Source of the DNA: Lucinisca nassula
Taxonomy: Eukaryota; Mollusca; Bivalvia; Lucinida; Lucinidae
NCBI GenBank assembly: GCA_963580285.1
Contig: OY757010.1
Coordinates: forward strand, 72,134,738-72,198,737
DNA length: 64,000 nt
Direction of reading: 5' to 3'
Below, one piece after another: positions 44,770 to 55,963 of the stretch (the first letter of the stretch is position 1; each line of letters begins with the position of its first letter). A program made the position numbers and the translations under genes. The notes below the pieces were generated by a model. That model searched no databases, was not told where the DNA came from, and saw only the letters and a list, made by a program, of their open reading frames with translations.

Positions 44770-45000
44770 ATCACGAAAACACGTCTATATATACTTTTGA
44801 CCCCCTTGAACCCACTTCCGTATAGTAAAACTGGGGGTTAACGTGGGTAAATCTTATTTTTCTTATTTTTGCTCTAATATATCATGAGATTGCGGGTACT
44901 CGTTAGAACCGCCTCGAGCGAGTACCCACAATCTATATTTTGAGCAGAAATAAGAAAACTATCACAATTTTTCATATTGAAATTTTCGTGTTTTTTTTTT
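44770..45000. mobile_element. Foldback MITE family 1, core shortened
   Basis: CATCACGAAAACACGTC, CCCCTTGAACCCACTTCC, GAACCGCCTC joined to GAGCGAGTACCCACAATC, so one arm of the hairpin has lost its GAGGCGGTTC. Then TTTTGAGCAGAAATAAG. Confidence 0.75.
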
Positions 45001-46930
45001 CTTTGTTATTTATATCTTGTCTATTCTGTTGTTGATATTGCTTTCCAAATGGTACAATTATCTTTATCTCAATGATTGATTTTGTTTATTTCTATCGACA
45101 TCAGTGTGAATATTTCATAAACAGAGAAACCATGTGAAGTTTATGATAATGTACTTTTGGCGTGTTTCATAGATTTCACATCAATGCCGTTTATCAAGTA
45201 ATTGGTTCTTTCGTTTAGGTTAAGGCTTTTTATGTCTGCCATGGTCAAGCGGACAAAACTCCATAGCTCCACAACAAGACATAGGTTAAGTGCTTCTTGG
45301 CTGCAAATCGTGGCAGTTTGTTCAACAAGAGCAAATGGCGTTGAGCTGCCGGTGCCCCACCATAGAAAAATGAAGCACTGCTTGTTTTTGAAATTTAAAA
45401 GGCTGGTCGAGAAATAAGCTGACGATATGTAGAAATCAGCGTCAATACGACTGCAAATCGTGATTTCTATACTTTGCTCAAGAGTGATAAGTGATTCAAT
45501 AGTGCTCTTTCTTTTTGACGCTTGATATTGGCCATTTGACTAAGGCTGCAAATGGAGCATGCCTATACAGGTTTCCATGCAGGAACACACGCGGCTTAAG
45601 GTTCAGAGGAAGAAGACGGGTCGCAAGTCTTTCTTTCAAAACCAAGACAACATATGATATAAGATAATAATTGTAATGATAATAATAGTAGTAAGAATGA
45701 TAATTGAAGCTGAACAGAAACATCGTATGTATATATGTATAACTACAACAGCGCAGTGCTGTTATTGTCTTTTAGTTTGAGTACAATATATTAAAATGGA
45801 ATGAATAGAATGAAAAGAATAAATAAATATGATTATTATAATCATAATGAAAACTAAACAAAAACATAGTTTTTCATAGAAAGTAACAGTTTTACGTGAT
45901 TAAGTTGATATATTCACAAGCTGAAAAGGAAGGTGAAGATTATACAAAGACAAGACAGGTTTATGTACACTGTCAGAGGATAGATCTAAAGAGAACCGTA
46001 ATTTGCTTTCTTCTTTTTCTACAAATCCAACTTTGACGTTGTTTTTTTCCAAGATATTTTTGTGGACATTGCTGAAAGTAAACATTTGTTAATACAATAG
46101 ATACTAAAATAAAAAAACGATCAAACATGTGGCAAAAATAGTTTGATAAAATTTTGGAACCAGTGACCAAATTTCTTATCAAACAAACTAGCAAACAATA
46201 GCATTACTCATGTATAAAGGTGTTGTCTTTGGCCAGCTGTAACAATGGATGTGAAAACCGTGGATCCTTTGAAGATTTTTCTGGTTTGGAGTTAGGCTGA
46301 TTATACCAATTGTTATATATAGCATGTCTAGACAGATGGTTAATATGTTTGGTTGGGCAAAAGATCCAAAATTGATTTGTAAACATAGCTGACAAAACAA
46401 GCTGCTTATGCAATTGGCCGATTAATAAATTTATTGAAGTGTTCAAACAATAGATCTTAAAACAAAAAGGGATGAAAACCGTTCGGATAGGTTATTATAG
46501 AAACATCATTGATTACCTCTGGTGCGTGATAGAACTGTTAGTAGCTTAATTGCTTTTATTACCCAATTGCTAAACGGTCCCTGGTTTCCATGAGAAGAAG
46601 AGAAGAAACAGAGAAAAAAAACAACAACAAATAAACAAACAAACAAACAAACACACTCATACACAAAAAATGGTAAGTTATATCTTTCACACCAATAAAG
46701 GAATCATACTAGCCGCACTGACCATCAAACAAACAAATACCGGTATACAGATTCGTTCAATGACATCAAATATGGCTGTTTATGTACATATATACAGTCA
46801 CTGATTATTTAGAGGATTGACCCGCAGGTTTTAGTGATTGCCCCTCTCTTCATTATTTCACTGTACTTCAGGTTCGTATACCCTTAAATTAAGCAATTTA
46901 TATGTTTAATTCCTAAATGTCCTATTCTTG
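45001..46930. other. Long unassigned intron stretch
   Basis: AT-rich, no gene, RNA or repeat family recognised. Contains a (TAAT)-like run near 45660-45700 and an A/(CAAA)n run at 46612-46655 that may be a lost retroposon tail. Confidence 0.45.
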
Positions 46931-47385
46931 TGATTTACTTTCCCAGTTTTATGATGAAAGTGGTACACGATTCAAGCTCGCCCCACTGAGCGGGTGAGGT
47001 CAGTAACCAATCGAAAGTAGAAAGTTCGGTCACTTATTAACTTTGCATCTTGGTATAGATATAATGAATATGGTAAAATAAAGGTTCATTTTGATTTGCT
47101 TTCCCACTTTTATGATGAGTGGTATGCAATTCAAGATCGCCCCGCTGAAAGCGGGGGAGGTCAGTAACCAATCGAAATAAGAAAGTTTTGTCCACTATCA
47201 TCCCTGCATCTTGGTACATGTATATATAATGATTATGGTAAAACTAAGGTACATTTTCATTTGTTTTCCCACTTTTATGATGATAAGTGGTATGCGATTC
47301 CAGCTCGCCCCGCTTGAAAGCAGGGGAGGTCAGTAACCAATCAAAATTAGAAAGTTTTATCCACTATCATCCCTGCTTCTTGGTT
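46930..47385. repeat. Tandem repeat, about 163 bp, three copies
   Basis: Units near 46940, 47100 and 47265 share CCCACTTTTATGATGA, a GCCCCGCTGAAAGCGGGG hairpin, GGTCAGTAACCAATCGAAA and CTGCATCTTGGT. Confidence 0.88.
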
Positions 47386-47389
47386 TAAA

Positions 47390-48095
47390 TGATAGATTGG
47401 TAGTTTGTATTTTTAATATGAGGACATAGAGCGTCCATCTCATTATGATATTTGTTGTTTGTTTAAGTCCATTGTTCCCTAGCCTTAATCGGGTATATGC
47501 TCTATCCATCTGCCTACTATTTGAGTACTGGGCGATCTTCGTTGGAAGCGTGCTGGCAAGTTCCCAACGCTGACCATGCCCATATTTTGCCCACTGTGAT
47601 GCCCATTTCTTCCTTACTTGAGGTTTAATAATTGAATATACATATTTCGTTTTTGCTGAGCTTTATATCTAGAGGTTTACCTGTTTTTAGACCCTAACTT
47701 AGCTGCCTTATCTGCTAATTAATTACCCTTAATATTGCAATGTGATGGGCACCATTCCTATATAATATTGTGATTTTTATCGATTATTTTATCAATACGG
47801 TCTTCAATTTCTAGGAGGATATCTGGTCTAGTATTACATGTTCCAGAAGTAAGGGTCTGTATCGCACTTAAGGAGTCTGTCAGTATTACTGACTTTTGTG
47901 GATGGTTCTCTTCAACCCATTTAAGGGCTTCCCTTATTGCAATTAATTCTGCAGTGAAGACAGTAAGATTCCCATTTAATTTATATTGTTTAGTAATCCT
48001 TAGCTCTGGTATAGTAAATGCACATCCTGTGAGAGAATGTTCTTCATCTTTATCAAGTAATGATTGTAAATCGCATTTTATAGAAAACATTGTGT
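47390..48095 (-). pseudogene. LINE RNase H domain remnant
   Basis: On the minus strand, 48090-47758 encodes FTAELIAIREALKWVEEN and VILTDSLSAIQTL, with the E and D residues of an RNase H active site. Beyond a stop the sequence continues WCPSHCNIKGN and LADKAAK, the end of the domain, and a QWAKYGHGQRW tail. Non-LTR elements of the I/jockey/R1 type carry such a domain. Both ends are broken and stops interrupt it. It sits in an SLC6 intron, 110 bp from an exon. Confidence 0.85.
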
Positions 48096-48204
48096 TGAAA
48101 ACGAAGGCATCGTGACGACACGAACCTATAATCGTGCGTTTTAAGAGATGTAGAAATTCCTATCCATATACAGAAATACAAGAGATTAAGGTCTTATTAC
48201 TCAC

Positions 48205-48366
48205 TTTGGCTCCTCCCTTGAAACAGTAATACCCAATAAACCAGATGGGGACCACGACTATAGGTGCCAAGGCAGACAACCACCCTATTGCGTCACCAAA
48301 GTCAGGATAATCATACCCTTTCAATGTTAGTGGCTCATACTGAATAGACTTGAACGCAATGATACC
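48205..48366 (-). CDS. SLC6 transporter exon (end of TM11, EL6, TM12)
   Basis: Acceptor TGTGTTTCAG and donor GTGAGT on the minus strand define 162 bp, 54 codons, phase 0 at both ends. It encodes GIIAFKSIQYEPLTLKGYDY, then PDFGDAIGWLSALAPIVVVP and IWFIGYYCFKGGAK. The QY.PL and GW motifs are the TM11-TM12 signature of SLC6. The spacing from TP (previous exon) to PL is 15 residues, as in known members. A repeat element ends about 17 bp upstream of the acceptor AG. Confidence 0.96.
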
Positions 48367-48382
48367 CTGAAACACATTATAT

Positions 48383-48774
48383 AGAGGATCTAACATGAGT
48401 GTTCCTGTATTATTGAATTTATTAAACGAGTTGATGAAAAGGCATAAAACGCGAGGCTCTGTCGCGCATTTTATCCCTTTTCTTCAGCAAGTTTAATAAA
48501 TTAAATAATACATGAGCTCGAATGCAAGATTCTATTTATCATATGGCATTAAGAACGTATATAATAAACGACTTTTGTACCAAAATGTCAATATTCCTCC
48601 ATTAGTAAATTTGGTATAGTAACGCCTTAATTAGTAAACGCGACGCGTTAGGGACACCGTACATGTGACGTTATGGAGCTTATCTAACTAATTTGCATAT
48701 TTAATCCAGTAGTGAATTACCGAATTTATTACATGACGTTTTTACATTCTCAGACGCGACGCCATATGATAAAG
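48383..48774. mobile_element. Palindromic element, right copy of inverted pair
   Basis: Starts AGGATCTAACATGAGTG, has CGCATTTTATCCCTTTTC, then ATTCTATTTATCATATGGC and ends GCGACGCCATATGATAAAG. It is in the opposite orientation to 40407-40905. A shorter fragment recurs at about 50124-50168. Confidence 0.8.
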
Positions 48775-48811
48775 TAGTATATATTCGGTTGACATCGTGC
48801 ATTAGTTCATA

Positions 48812-49100
48812 TACATTAAGAAAACATGCCTATTAAAATAAATTGCAAGTTTTACCACAAAAAAGAGAGAAAATTTTCAGATAATAGATTCTGATATGTT
48901 TCATATTTCTGCTCAAAATATAGATTGTTGGAACTCGTTAGAACCACCTCAGCGAGGCGGTTCTAACGAGTTCCCACAATCCATGTTTTTGAGCAGATAT
49001 AAGTAAAATAATATACACCCTGTAAACCCCAGCTTTACTGTATAAAAGTGTGGTTTAAATGGGGTCAAAATTAAATAATATAGGCATTTTCTCTTCATGT
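48812..49100. mobile_element. Foldback MITE family 1
   Basis: CATTAAGAAAACATGCC, TGCAAGTTTTACCACAA, GAACCACCTCAGCGAGGCGG core, TTTTTGAGCAGATATAAG, CCCCAGCTTTACTGTATAAAAG; right end CATTTTCTCTTCATG. Followed to 49230 by another core fragment (CACTGAGGC). Confidence 0.8.
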
Positions 49101-49638
49101 ATAAAACAGTTATTTTTCTGACAAAAATATGGTATATTTGTATGTATAAAATACTACAAACATAGGTAATGGGTGCTAGCTAGAACTACCTCACTGAGGC
49201 TAATGAGTTTTCACAACCAATTTTTGGGGAACAAAAATCAGAGGAATAATGTATGACCATGCAATCTCCATGTTATGTATATAAAGTCACGTTAAGTGGG
49301 GTTTGCAGAGGTGTTTATTACACGTAGCTATATGACACAGGACAAGAGTTATTTTCCTGTCAAAATTAAGATATGTGCTTTATTTACATTACATAATCAT
49401 TCAGTTTAATTTATAATGTATAAGTTCTGTGCAAAGTAAGAAACGGTACAACTCAGGAATTTTCCTGTGCAAATTAGGAATTCTCACTTTGCGCAACAAT
49501 TCCGGAATCGTTTGAATTGCCTCATTGTGGGGTTTCTAACCGGTACCAGAAACCAACTAAAAATACGGGGAAATTTATACACATGTAATATGTTCTCAAA
49601 AGGCATCCCTTATACTAAACTTTAACCGTTTGAATATC

Positions 49639-49931
49639 GGCCCCGCCCATCGGGGCTTGAAAAAATAGATGGGCTGCATGATGCTTCCACGCAGAGCTGT
49701 AACCGACCACACATGAGTACTGGTAAACCGCTTAGAGGACCTAAGCCTACCCAGGCAAAGCGGTGTGAGTCGGACCGTCCATGCTTATAAACCCTATTGG
49801 TTTCATTAGGTGGCAGGGCTTGAGATGTCATTTCATCTTTATGTCGGGTAAAAGTCCCACAAAATTGGAAGAAACGTCTCCAAAATGACCGGAACAGTGT
49901 TGACGGGGACGTTTAACCTCAAATCAAACAA
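49639..49931 (+). mobile_element. SINE-like retroposon (CCCGCCCAT family)
   Basis: Full length, GGCCCCGCCCATCGGGGC to GACGTTTAACCTCAAATC. Confidence 0.85.
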
Positions 49932-50170
49932 CATATAACCATTTGAATAGTTAATTAAATTATCAAGATTCTATTGACGCAAGCTTCTTAATATAATTCA
50001 TAATAGCAATAAATACTAAATTAAACATTGAAACATTTAATTATTCCTATTTTGTCCCGAGTCCCACTTTGCGCAGAGACAATTTCGGATTTGTCTTGCG
50101 AAAGGTGGAAATTCCAACTAACATCCCTTTTCCTCAACGAGTTTAATAAACTCATTAATACATGAACATA

Positions 50171-50454
50171 GCCCCCGCCCATTGGGGCTTGAAGAAATAG
50201 ATTGGCTGCATGATGCTTCCACGCAGAGCTGAAACCGACCCGAACACGAGTACTGGTAAACCGCTTAGAGGATCTTAGCCTGCCCAGACACTGCGTCTCG
50301 AGTCTGCCCGTCCATGCTTATAAACCCTATTGGTTTCATTGGGCGGCAGCGCTTGAGATGTCCTTTCATCTCAATGTCAGATAAACGTCTCCAAATTGAC
50401 CTTTACAGTGTTGACGGGGACGTTAAACTTCAAATGAAACAAACAAACAAACAA
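50171..50454 (+). mobile_element. SINE-like retroposon (CCCGCCCAT family)
   Basis: GCCCCCGCCCATTGGGGC to CGTTAAACTTCAAATG with (CAAA)n; a small deletion after ATGTCAGATAAA. Confidence 0.85.
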
Positions 50455-50581
50455 GTACATGATCAATCATGTTAGATCCTCTATATATCAATAGTCCAAG
50501 AAACAACTTTTGAAAGAGATCTCTCCTAAAAGATTGTTCTACTGTCCTTAATTTTCAAACCTAATGTTAGAGCTAACCTAC

Positions 50582-50697
50582 CAGGAGACAAGCTGGGGTG
50601 ATAAAACACCAGGCTGGTATGAAAAAAACAAAAGCTATCTTGGAAGCAATCGTCTGCCCTAACATCATCTCTATGTCCTTTCTGAATGATATTACAC
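50582..50697 (-). CDS. SLC6 transporter exon (IL5, TM11)
   Basis: Acceptor ATATATTTTTCAG and donor GTAGGT on the minus strand. 116 bp: two bases completing a Gly codon with the preceding exon, then 38 codons. It encodes VISFRKDIEMMLG, the conserved loop 5 motif of SLC6 transporters, and FVFFIPAWCFITPACLL of TM11. It ends in phase with 48366. The acceptor region is triplicated upstream (50698-50810). Confidence 0.96.
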
Positions 50698-50810
50698 CTG
50701 AAAAATATATGGGTACACAAATTCAATATTGAAATTCCTGAAAATATATGGGTACACCAATTCAATATTGAAACCCCTGAAAAATATATGGGTACACCCA
50801 TTCAATAATG
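50698..50810 (-). repeat. Triplicated splice-acceptor segment, 39-40 bp units
   Basis: Three tandem copies of CCATATATTTTTCAGG plus TTTCAATATTGAATT (minus strand). CAG ends at 50698, 50738 and 50777. The first abuts the exon; the others are upstream decoys. Confidence 0.85.
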
Positions 50811-51101
50811 TCATCGAAGAACTGACAACACTTGTGGATCAATTGTCACTAATTGGTGACTTAGACCGTTTCGTTTAGCAATGGCATTCCTGTACTGTAA
50901 GAAAACAGTGCAGACCTTGATCAGACACGGCATTCTACTTCGTCTCATCTGGACATAAATAAATAACCTTACCTTCCAGCGGTAGTCACGTGGACAAGAG
51001 CAGGCGGGAAACTTTTAAAATTAGTTACTTCGGGTCGATTGATAAATAATCGATCCAAGACACTTTCAGTTACTTGGTACTCCTTCAGTATCATTGCGCT
51101 C

Positions 51102-51386
51102 TGTATTACGAAAACCCGCCCATTCAAATATATTGAAAATTTTACCACCAAACTAAATGCAAATTTTCAGATAAAAAATTATGTTTGTTTTCAAATTTCT
51201 GCTCAAAACATAAATTGTGGGAACTCGTTAGAACCGCCTCGGCGAGGCGGTTCTAACGATTTCCCACAATCCATGTTTTTGAACACAAATAAGAGAAATA
51301 ATGTTGACCCCTGTAAACCCCAGTTTTACTGCATAAAAGTGGGGTTTAAGGGGGGCAAAATAATATATGCGTGTTTTCGTGATGGT
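51102..51386. mobile_element. Foldback MITE family 1, full length
   Basis: CATTACGAAAACCCGCC..., AATTTTACCACCAAAC, hairpin GAACCGCCTCGGCGAGGCGG, TTTTGAACACAAATAAG, right end GCGTGTTTTCGTGATG. Confidence 0.85.
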
Positions 51387-51532
51387 TTGTTGATTTAAAA
51401 CCATATACAAATCCTTTAATCTGTGCGCGTAAGGCTATATGATGCGATTTTAACGAGCAACAAGAATGTGTGCAGATAAGGCGCCTTTTTTCATCCGAAA
51501 AGTACTGATACTTTTCTCAATTTTTAAAACAT

Positions 51533-51625
51533 TAAAACATATGTTGTGGGTTTTCATTAGAAGCGCCTCCTCGAGGCGCTTCTTATGAGTACCCACAACG
51601 TATGTTTTCGTGCAGAAACAGGGAA
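51533..51625. mobile_element. Isolated MITE core hairpin
   Basis: ACATATGTTGTGGGTTTTC, GAAGCGCCTCCTCGAGGCGC, CCCACAACGTATGTTTTCG. The outer arms are absent. Confidence 0.75.
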
Positions 51626-51694
51626 AAATGGGTGGATCACCTCTCTTATCTCCTGCTATGACAAATGATCAAAGTATGTAGCACTAAGCAATAA

Positions 51695-51785
51695 GAAAAC
51701 TTGCACACGCACAAACACACACACGCACACACACACACATACACAAACACACAAAAAAACAACAACAAAAAAAAAGAAAACAGAT
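51695..51785. repeat. CA-rich microsatellite
   Basis: Imperfect (CA)n passing into A-rich sequence (CAACAACAAAAAAAAAG). Confidence 0.85.
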
Positions 51786-52041
51786 GAGTTAAAAAGATAC
51801 AAAAGAACCGTAATCATCCCAAGCGTGTCTTCCAATAATGTGCTAGGCTCTCTGACTCCTCTTGGAGTTAGTCACCGATCCACTTACTAATTTTCTTATT
51901 TAGCCAAACAAAACGCAAATTGCTAGCGCCATCTCGGACGCGGATACGGCCGAGGACGGAGACGGACGGATGGACGGACGGATAGGGGTAACACTTTTTG
52001 CCCTTTGCACAATTTTTGGAATGACAGGGGCATAAAATTGC

Positions 52042-53160
52042 GAGGAAAACAAAAGCTACACGATGACCTCAAAACACTTGTCAATCAGAATCAGGGAAAT
52101 TCAAAGAAGGACATTGACAACGAATAATGCTTACTATAGTTGGAAGCTTTTCGACCTTAGAAGTTTGCAAGCCGAATTCAAGGTGCAGACAATGGTGCTG
52201 GACCAGTTCCTCTTTGCTGTTGACATGGCAAAGGGTGCTCCAACAGAAGAGAAGATGCAAAAATGGTGTAGAGGAATTATCTGACTCCTGTGACAGCTAT
52301 GACAGCACAGTCAGCATAAAATTATCAACTAGCCAGCCCATCATTACAATGGAAGGTCAAAGATTGCATGCGGTGGACAAGTTTACATACATTGAAAACA
52401 CATTATCAAGAGTCGGGCACATTGATGATGAAGTCAATGCCATGATTGCCGAAGCTAGTGCAGCATCTGACCGACTACATGGTAGTGTTTGGGATCAAAG
52501 TTGAAAAGCTGAAAGTCTTTAGATCTGTGGTGCTGCTAACACTACTGTATGCATGCAAAACGTGGACAGTTTACCAACGGCGCTTCAAAAGACTCAACCA
52601 CATCCATACAAGCTGTCTTAGAAAACTTTAAAAGATTAGGCGGTAAGGCAGCGCTCCAGACACAGAAGTCCTAAAAACGGCTGGGATGCAGCATACATAC
52701 TCTTCTGTAAATAGTACAGTTAAGATGAACAAGCTATTCTGCCAGGATGCCTCGGGAATGATTATCAAAGAATTTCATCTATAGAGAACTAAAAATGGGC
52801 AAACCCTCCCATGTTGGTCACAAGTAGCGATACAAGGACACACTCAAAACCTTGCTCAAGTACTGCAACTTACCAACAGAGACATGGAATCAAAATGTAC
52901 AGGACCGAGCAAAGTGGCAATGCCAACTTAGAAGAGATGCTAGTGAATATTAGGCAAAAAAGCAGACAGGTGCAGAGCGCAAAGCCAGAGCTAAGGCATC
53001 ACCAACAGAGCTATCTGTCTCTGACCACCTTTGGTCTATCTGCAACATGCAGTTTAGAGCTAGAATTGGTCTAATCAGCCATCTTAGAACACACAGACAA
53101 TTGCATTTCTGGCATGTGATTTAGACTGGCCATTGTCAGTAATGACAGACGAACTATAAT
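52042..53160 (+). pseudogene. LINE 3' part, second copy
   Basis: Same family as 22941-34975: WKLFDLRSLQAEFKVQTMVL, DQFLFAVDMAKGAPTEEKMQ (FADD changed to FAVD), GQRLHAVDKFTYIENTLSR, LLYACKTWTVYQRR, LNHIHTSCLRKL. The C-terminal finger is FRARIGLISHLRTH at about 53045-53090. Stops and frameshifts occur throughout; 5' truncated. Lies in the SLC6 intron in the opposite sense to the gene. Confidence 0.9.
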
Positions 53161-53229
53161 TATTGTTACTATACTTGTTCAATTATGAAATGGCATTTTC
53201 ATATTTTCATTGAAATACCACATCATATT

Positions 53230-53438
53230 AACCCTTATCATGCTGTTCACGACAACCCCTATCTTTGCAAACAGTGTAGATCCAGATCAGATGGCTTCTG
53301 AAGAAGCCATCTGATCAGGATCTACACTGTTTGGCATTCAGTTTATGAATTGGTAGCAATAAATTACATCAAGTAATTTGATTGGTTGATAGACAGAAAT
53401 GGGTGTGGCTTAGATGAATATCCAGCAAGATAAGGGTT
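53230..53438. mobile_element. piggyBac-like MITE, right TTAA lost
   Basis: TTAACCCTTATCATGCTG, a 60-bp hairpin around 53279-53330 (CAGATGGCTTCTGAAGAAGC), and a right end AGCAAGATAAGGGTTTT where TTAA is expected. Confidence 0.7.
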
Positions 53439-53731
53439 TTGAAGGAAAGGAGTATGTTTGTAAGTAACTTATCTTGACTTTGACTTAATTAAGTTAACTA
53501 AAATTCTTTCCCCAAAGCAACATTTCTAAATGCCCTTCCCCGACTTTATAGTTTTTTTATTACAATTTCAAATAAGTTACGAGGTAAAACACCTTTAGTA
53601 TTTGAGCCAGTGCACAACAAGACCATGCAACCGGCTTAGATGCGAAAAGGTAGGCATTGCCATGAATCCAGGTTGGCTTGGGTTTCAGCACTCCTTTGAA
53701 CAGTTAAGAAACCTTAAGAGGCTCATTTCAA

Positions 53732-53985
53732 GTTGACAAGTCCGTGAAATGAACACCCCCATAAGCCTCACTGAATATAGAGAAACACTGGGGTTTAAGG
53801 GGATATATTTTGGATTTCTTATTTCTGCTCCAAGACATAGGTTGTGGGTACACCTTAGAAGCGCCTCGTTTTGGCGGTTCTAAGGAGCACCCGCAACTTC
53901 CATTTTGAGTCTAAAATGTGGAAAATGTCAAAAAATTTCTATGAAAGAATGCACTATGTCACACGGATGTCACACGGATGTGTTA
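53732..53985. mobile_element. Foldback MITE family 2
   Basis: GACAAGTCCGTGAAATGAAC, TTCTTATTTCTGCTCC, core GCGCCTCGTTTTGGCGG, and a TCACACGGATGTGTTATCG end with an 11-bp internal duplication (CACACGGATGT). Confidence 0.75.
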
Positions 53986-54230
53986 TCGAAATGTGAAAAC
54001 CAAAGACTTTGATGTGAACATGCAAGCAGACCTAAGTCATCCCTGGCCGCATGTCTTTTTGAAGGGTTTGACATACAACACCTCATTTAGACCTGAAGCA
54101 TTTTAATATATAGTGAATTTTGAAATACATGTATACAACTTCCCTAGCTTTAGGTTGAAGAACAAACGCGCATATTAAAATAAAATTTTCTCTAACCCGA
54201 GGTTATGAAAATACACATATTTAGATCTCC

Positions 54231-54253
54231 CCTCTCTCTCTCTCTCTCTCTCT

Positions 54254-54316
<63 letters not shown>
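54231..54316. repeat. (CT)n microsatellite
   Basis: About 43 CT units with one interruption at 54255. Confidence 0.97.
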
Positions 54317-54320
<4 letters not shown>

Positions 54321-54370
54321 GATATTTGCTTGCAGTTGGACAATATGGGTTGCCGTTTTACTTTTTAATC

Positions 54371-55178
54371 CATATTTATAGATATCCATAATTCCATTTT
54401 TGGATATCTATAATTCGAATAACGGATATCCATAAATCAGCCGAATAATGGATATCCATAGTTCGAATTTTAGATATCCATAACATAATTCGTTTTATGG
54501 GTATCATTAATTCAGAGCGACTAATAGATGCCACTTATTCCAGTTATGGATATCAACAAATCAAAATATGGATATCCATCTTTCGACTGATTTATGGATA
54601 TCCATAATTCGAATTATAGATATCAATAAATCGAATTATGGATATCTAAAAATCGGGCTGAATTATGGTTATAAAATTTTTTCGAATTATGGATATCCAT
54701 AAATCAGCCGAATAATGGATATCCATAGTTCAAATTATAGATATCCATAACATAATACGTTTTAAGGATATCATTAATTCAGAGCGACTAATAGATGTCA
54801 CTTATTCCAGTTATGGATATCAACAAATTAAAACATGGATATCCATCTTTCCACTGATTTATGGATATCCATAATTCGAATTATAGATATCCATAAATCG
54901 AATTATGGATATCTATAAATCGGGCTCAATTATGGTTATCTATATTTCGAATTATGGATATCCATAATTCGACTGATTTATGGATATCCATAATTCGAAT
55001 TATAGATATGCATAAATCGAATAATGGATATCCACAATTTGATTTATGGATTTCCATAATTCAGATCGATTTATGGATATCCATAAATCGAATTATGGAT
55101 ATCATAAATTCGAATTATGGATATCCATAAATAATTTTTGGTATCCATAAATAATTAGGGATATCTATAAATAGGGAA
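54371..55178. repeat. Array of GGATATCC palindromes
   Basis: Roughly 35 occurrences of TATGGATATCCATAA or close variants, separated by TTCGAATTA, AATCGAATT and similar short linkers. A block of about 267 bp is duplicated (54434 and 54701 anchors, AAATCAGCCGAATAATGG). Both strands read almost alike. Confidence 0.92.
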
Positions 55179-55199
55179 TAAACAGTAAAAGGACGCCCC

Positions 55200-55412
55200 A
55201 TAGAACAAGGCCTGCTGTCCCTACAGCAGGTAACGGTAGAGGGGGGTTGCTGTTATTTTTTGTGTTTCTATGCTTCCATTCATTTTCTTCTTTCTCCTCT
55301 GTCTCTCAATTTCATTTTCCCTCCGATCTCTTTTCTCCCTTTCTCTGGGAGACAACACAAAATGACCCACAAGGGTTGACGTGTTGTTAAACCCAAATCA
55401 ATCAATCAATCA
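55200..55412 (+). mobile_element. Retroposon 3' fragment
   Basis: Ends GGGTTGACGTGTTGTTAAACCC and (AATC)n. The tail resembles those of the other SINEs in the window; the head is not recognised. Confidence 0.5.
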
Positions 55413-55413
55413 G

Positions 55414-55520
<107 letters not shown>

Positions 55521-55560
55521 ATGAATAAATAATTAAATAATTTCTTTCCATTACGAACAA

Positions 55561-55721
55561 CAATAGAAGCCTCCGTGGTGTAGTGGCTACGCTACTCTCG
55601 CCTTGTAAACCAGGGGTCGAAGGATCGATCCCGGGCTTCTCCAGACTTTCGGATGAGTCTTTAAACCGAGATCACTAAACCGAGCTGTTGATGGGACGTA
55701 AAACTCAAACACTCACTCACT
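55561..55721 (+). mobile_element. tRNA-headed SINE with 13-bp target duplication
   Basis: Head GCCTCCGTGGTGTAGTGG with a box B-like GGATCGATCC, body CTTCTCCAGACTTTCGG, 3' end GGGACGTAAAACTCAAAC. Flanked by CCATTACGAACAA at 55548-55560 and 55722-55734. Related to the LTR segment at 24296. It lies 63 bp from the SLC6 exon donor. Confidence 0.92.
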
Positions 55722-55796
55722 CCATTACGAACAAATCGCTATAAGAATGCATTCGGGCCATTTTGATGGTATAATATCGTTTGATCAACATCTTAC

Positions 55797-55896
55797 CGTA
55801 TATGTAGATAATGGCTATTATTTCAAACATTCCAGAAAACAGGAGTGGAAAACCACCGACATAATTATCTATCAAGTTGAGAAGGTAAAATCCGCC
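55797..55896 (-). CDS. SLC6 transporter exon (EL5, TM10)
   Basis: Acceptor TCTTTTCAG and donor GTAAGA on the minus strand. 100 bp: 33 codons plus one base, matching the two-base start of the next exon (50697). Encodes GGFYLLNLIDNYVGGFPLLF and SGMFEIIAIIYIY. The GG.Y...L.D motif is the SLC6 TM9-TM10 signature. It follows phase 0 from 58932. Confidence 0.96.
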
Positions 55897-55963
55897 CTGA
55901 AAAGAAACCAGAACAACATGACAATCAAAGCACTAACAGCACTGGTGTGTCGATTGTCTTCGT

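Noticed and set aside
47758..48090. Independent RNase H host gene
   Set aside because: The domain is followed by an in-frame stop and LINE-type C-terminal sequence; it is a decayed retrotransposon.
55568..55645. tRNA gene
   Set aside because: It is a SINE head: it is flanked by a 13-bp target duplication that includes the body and tail.
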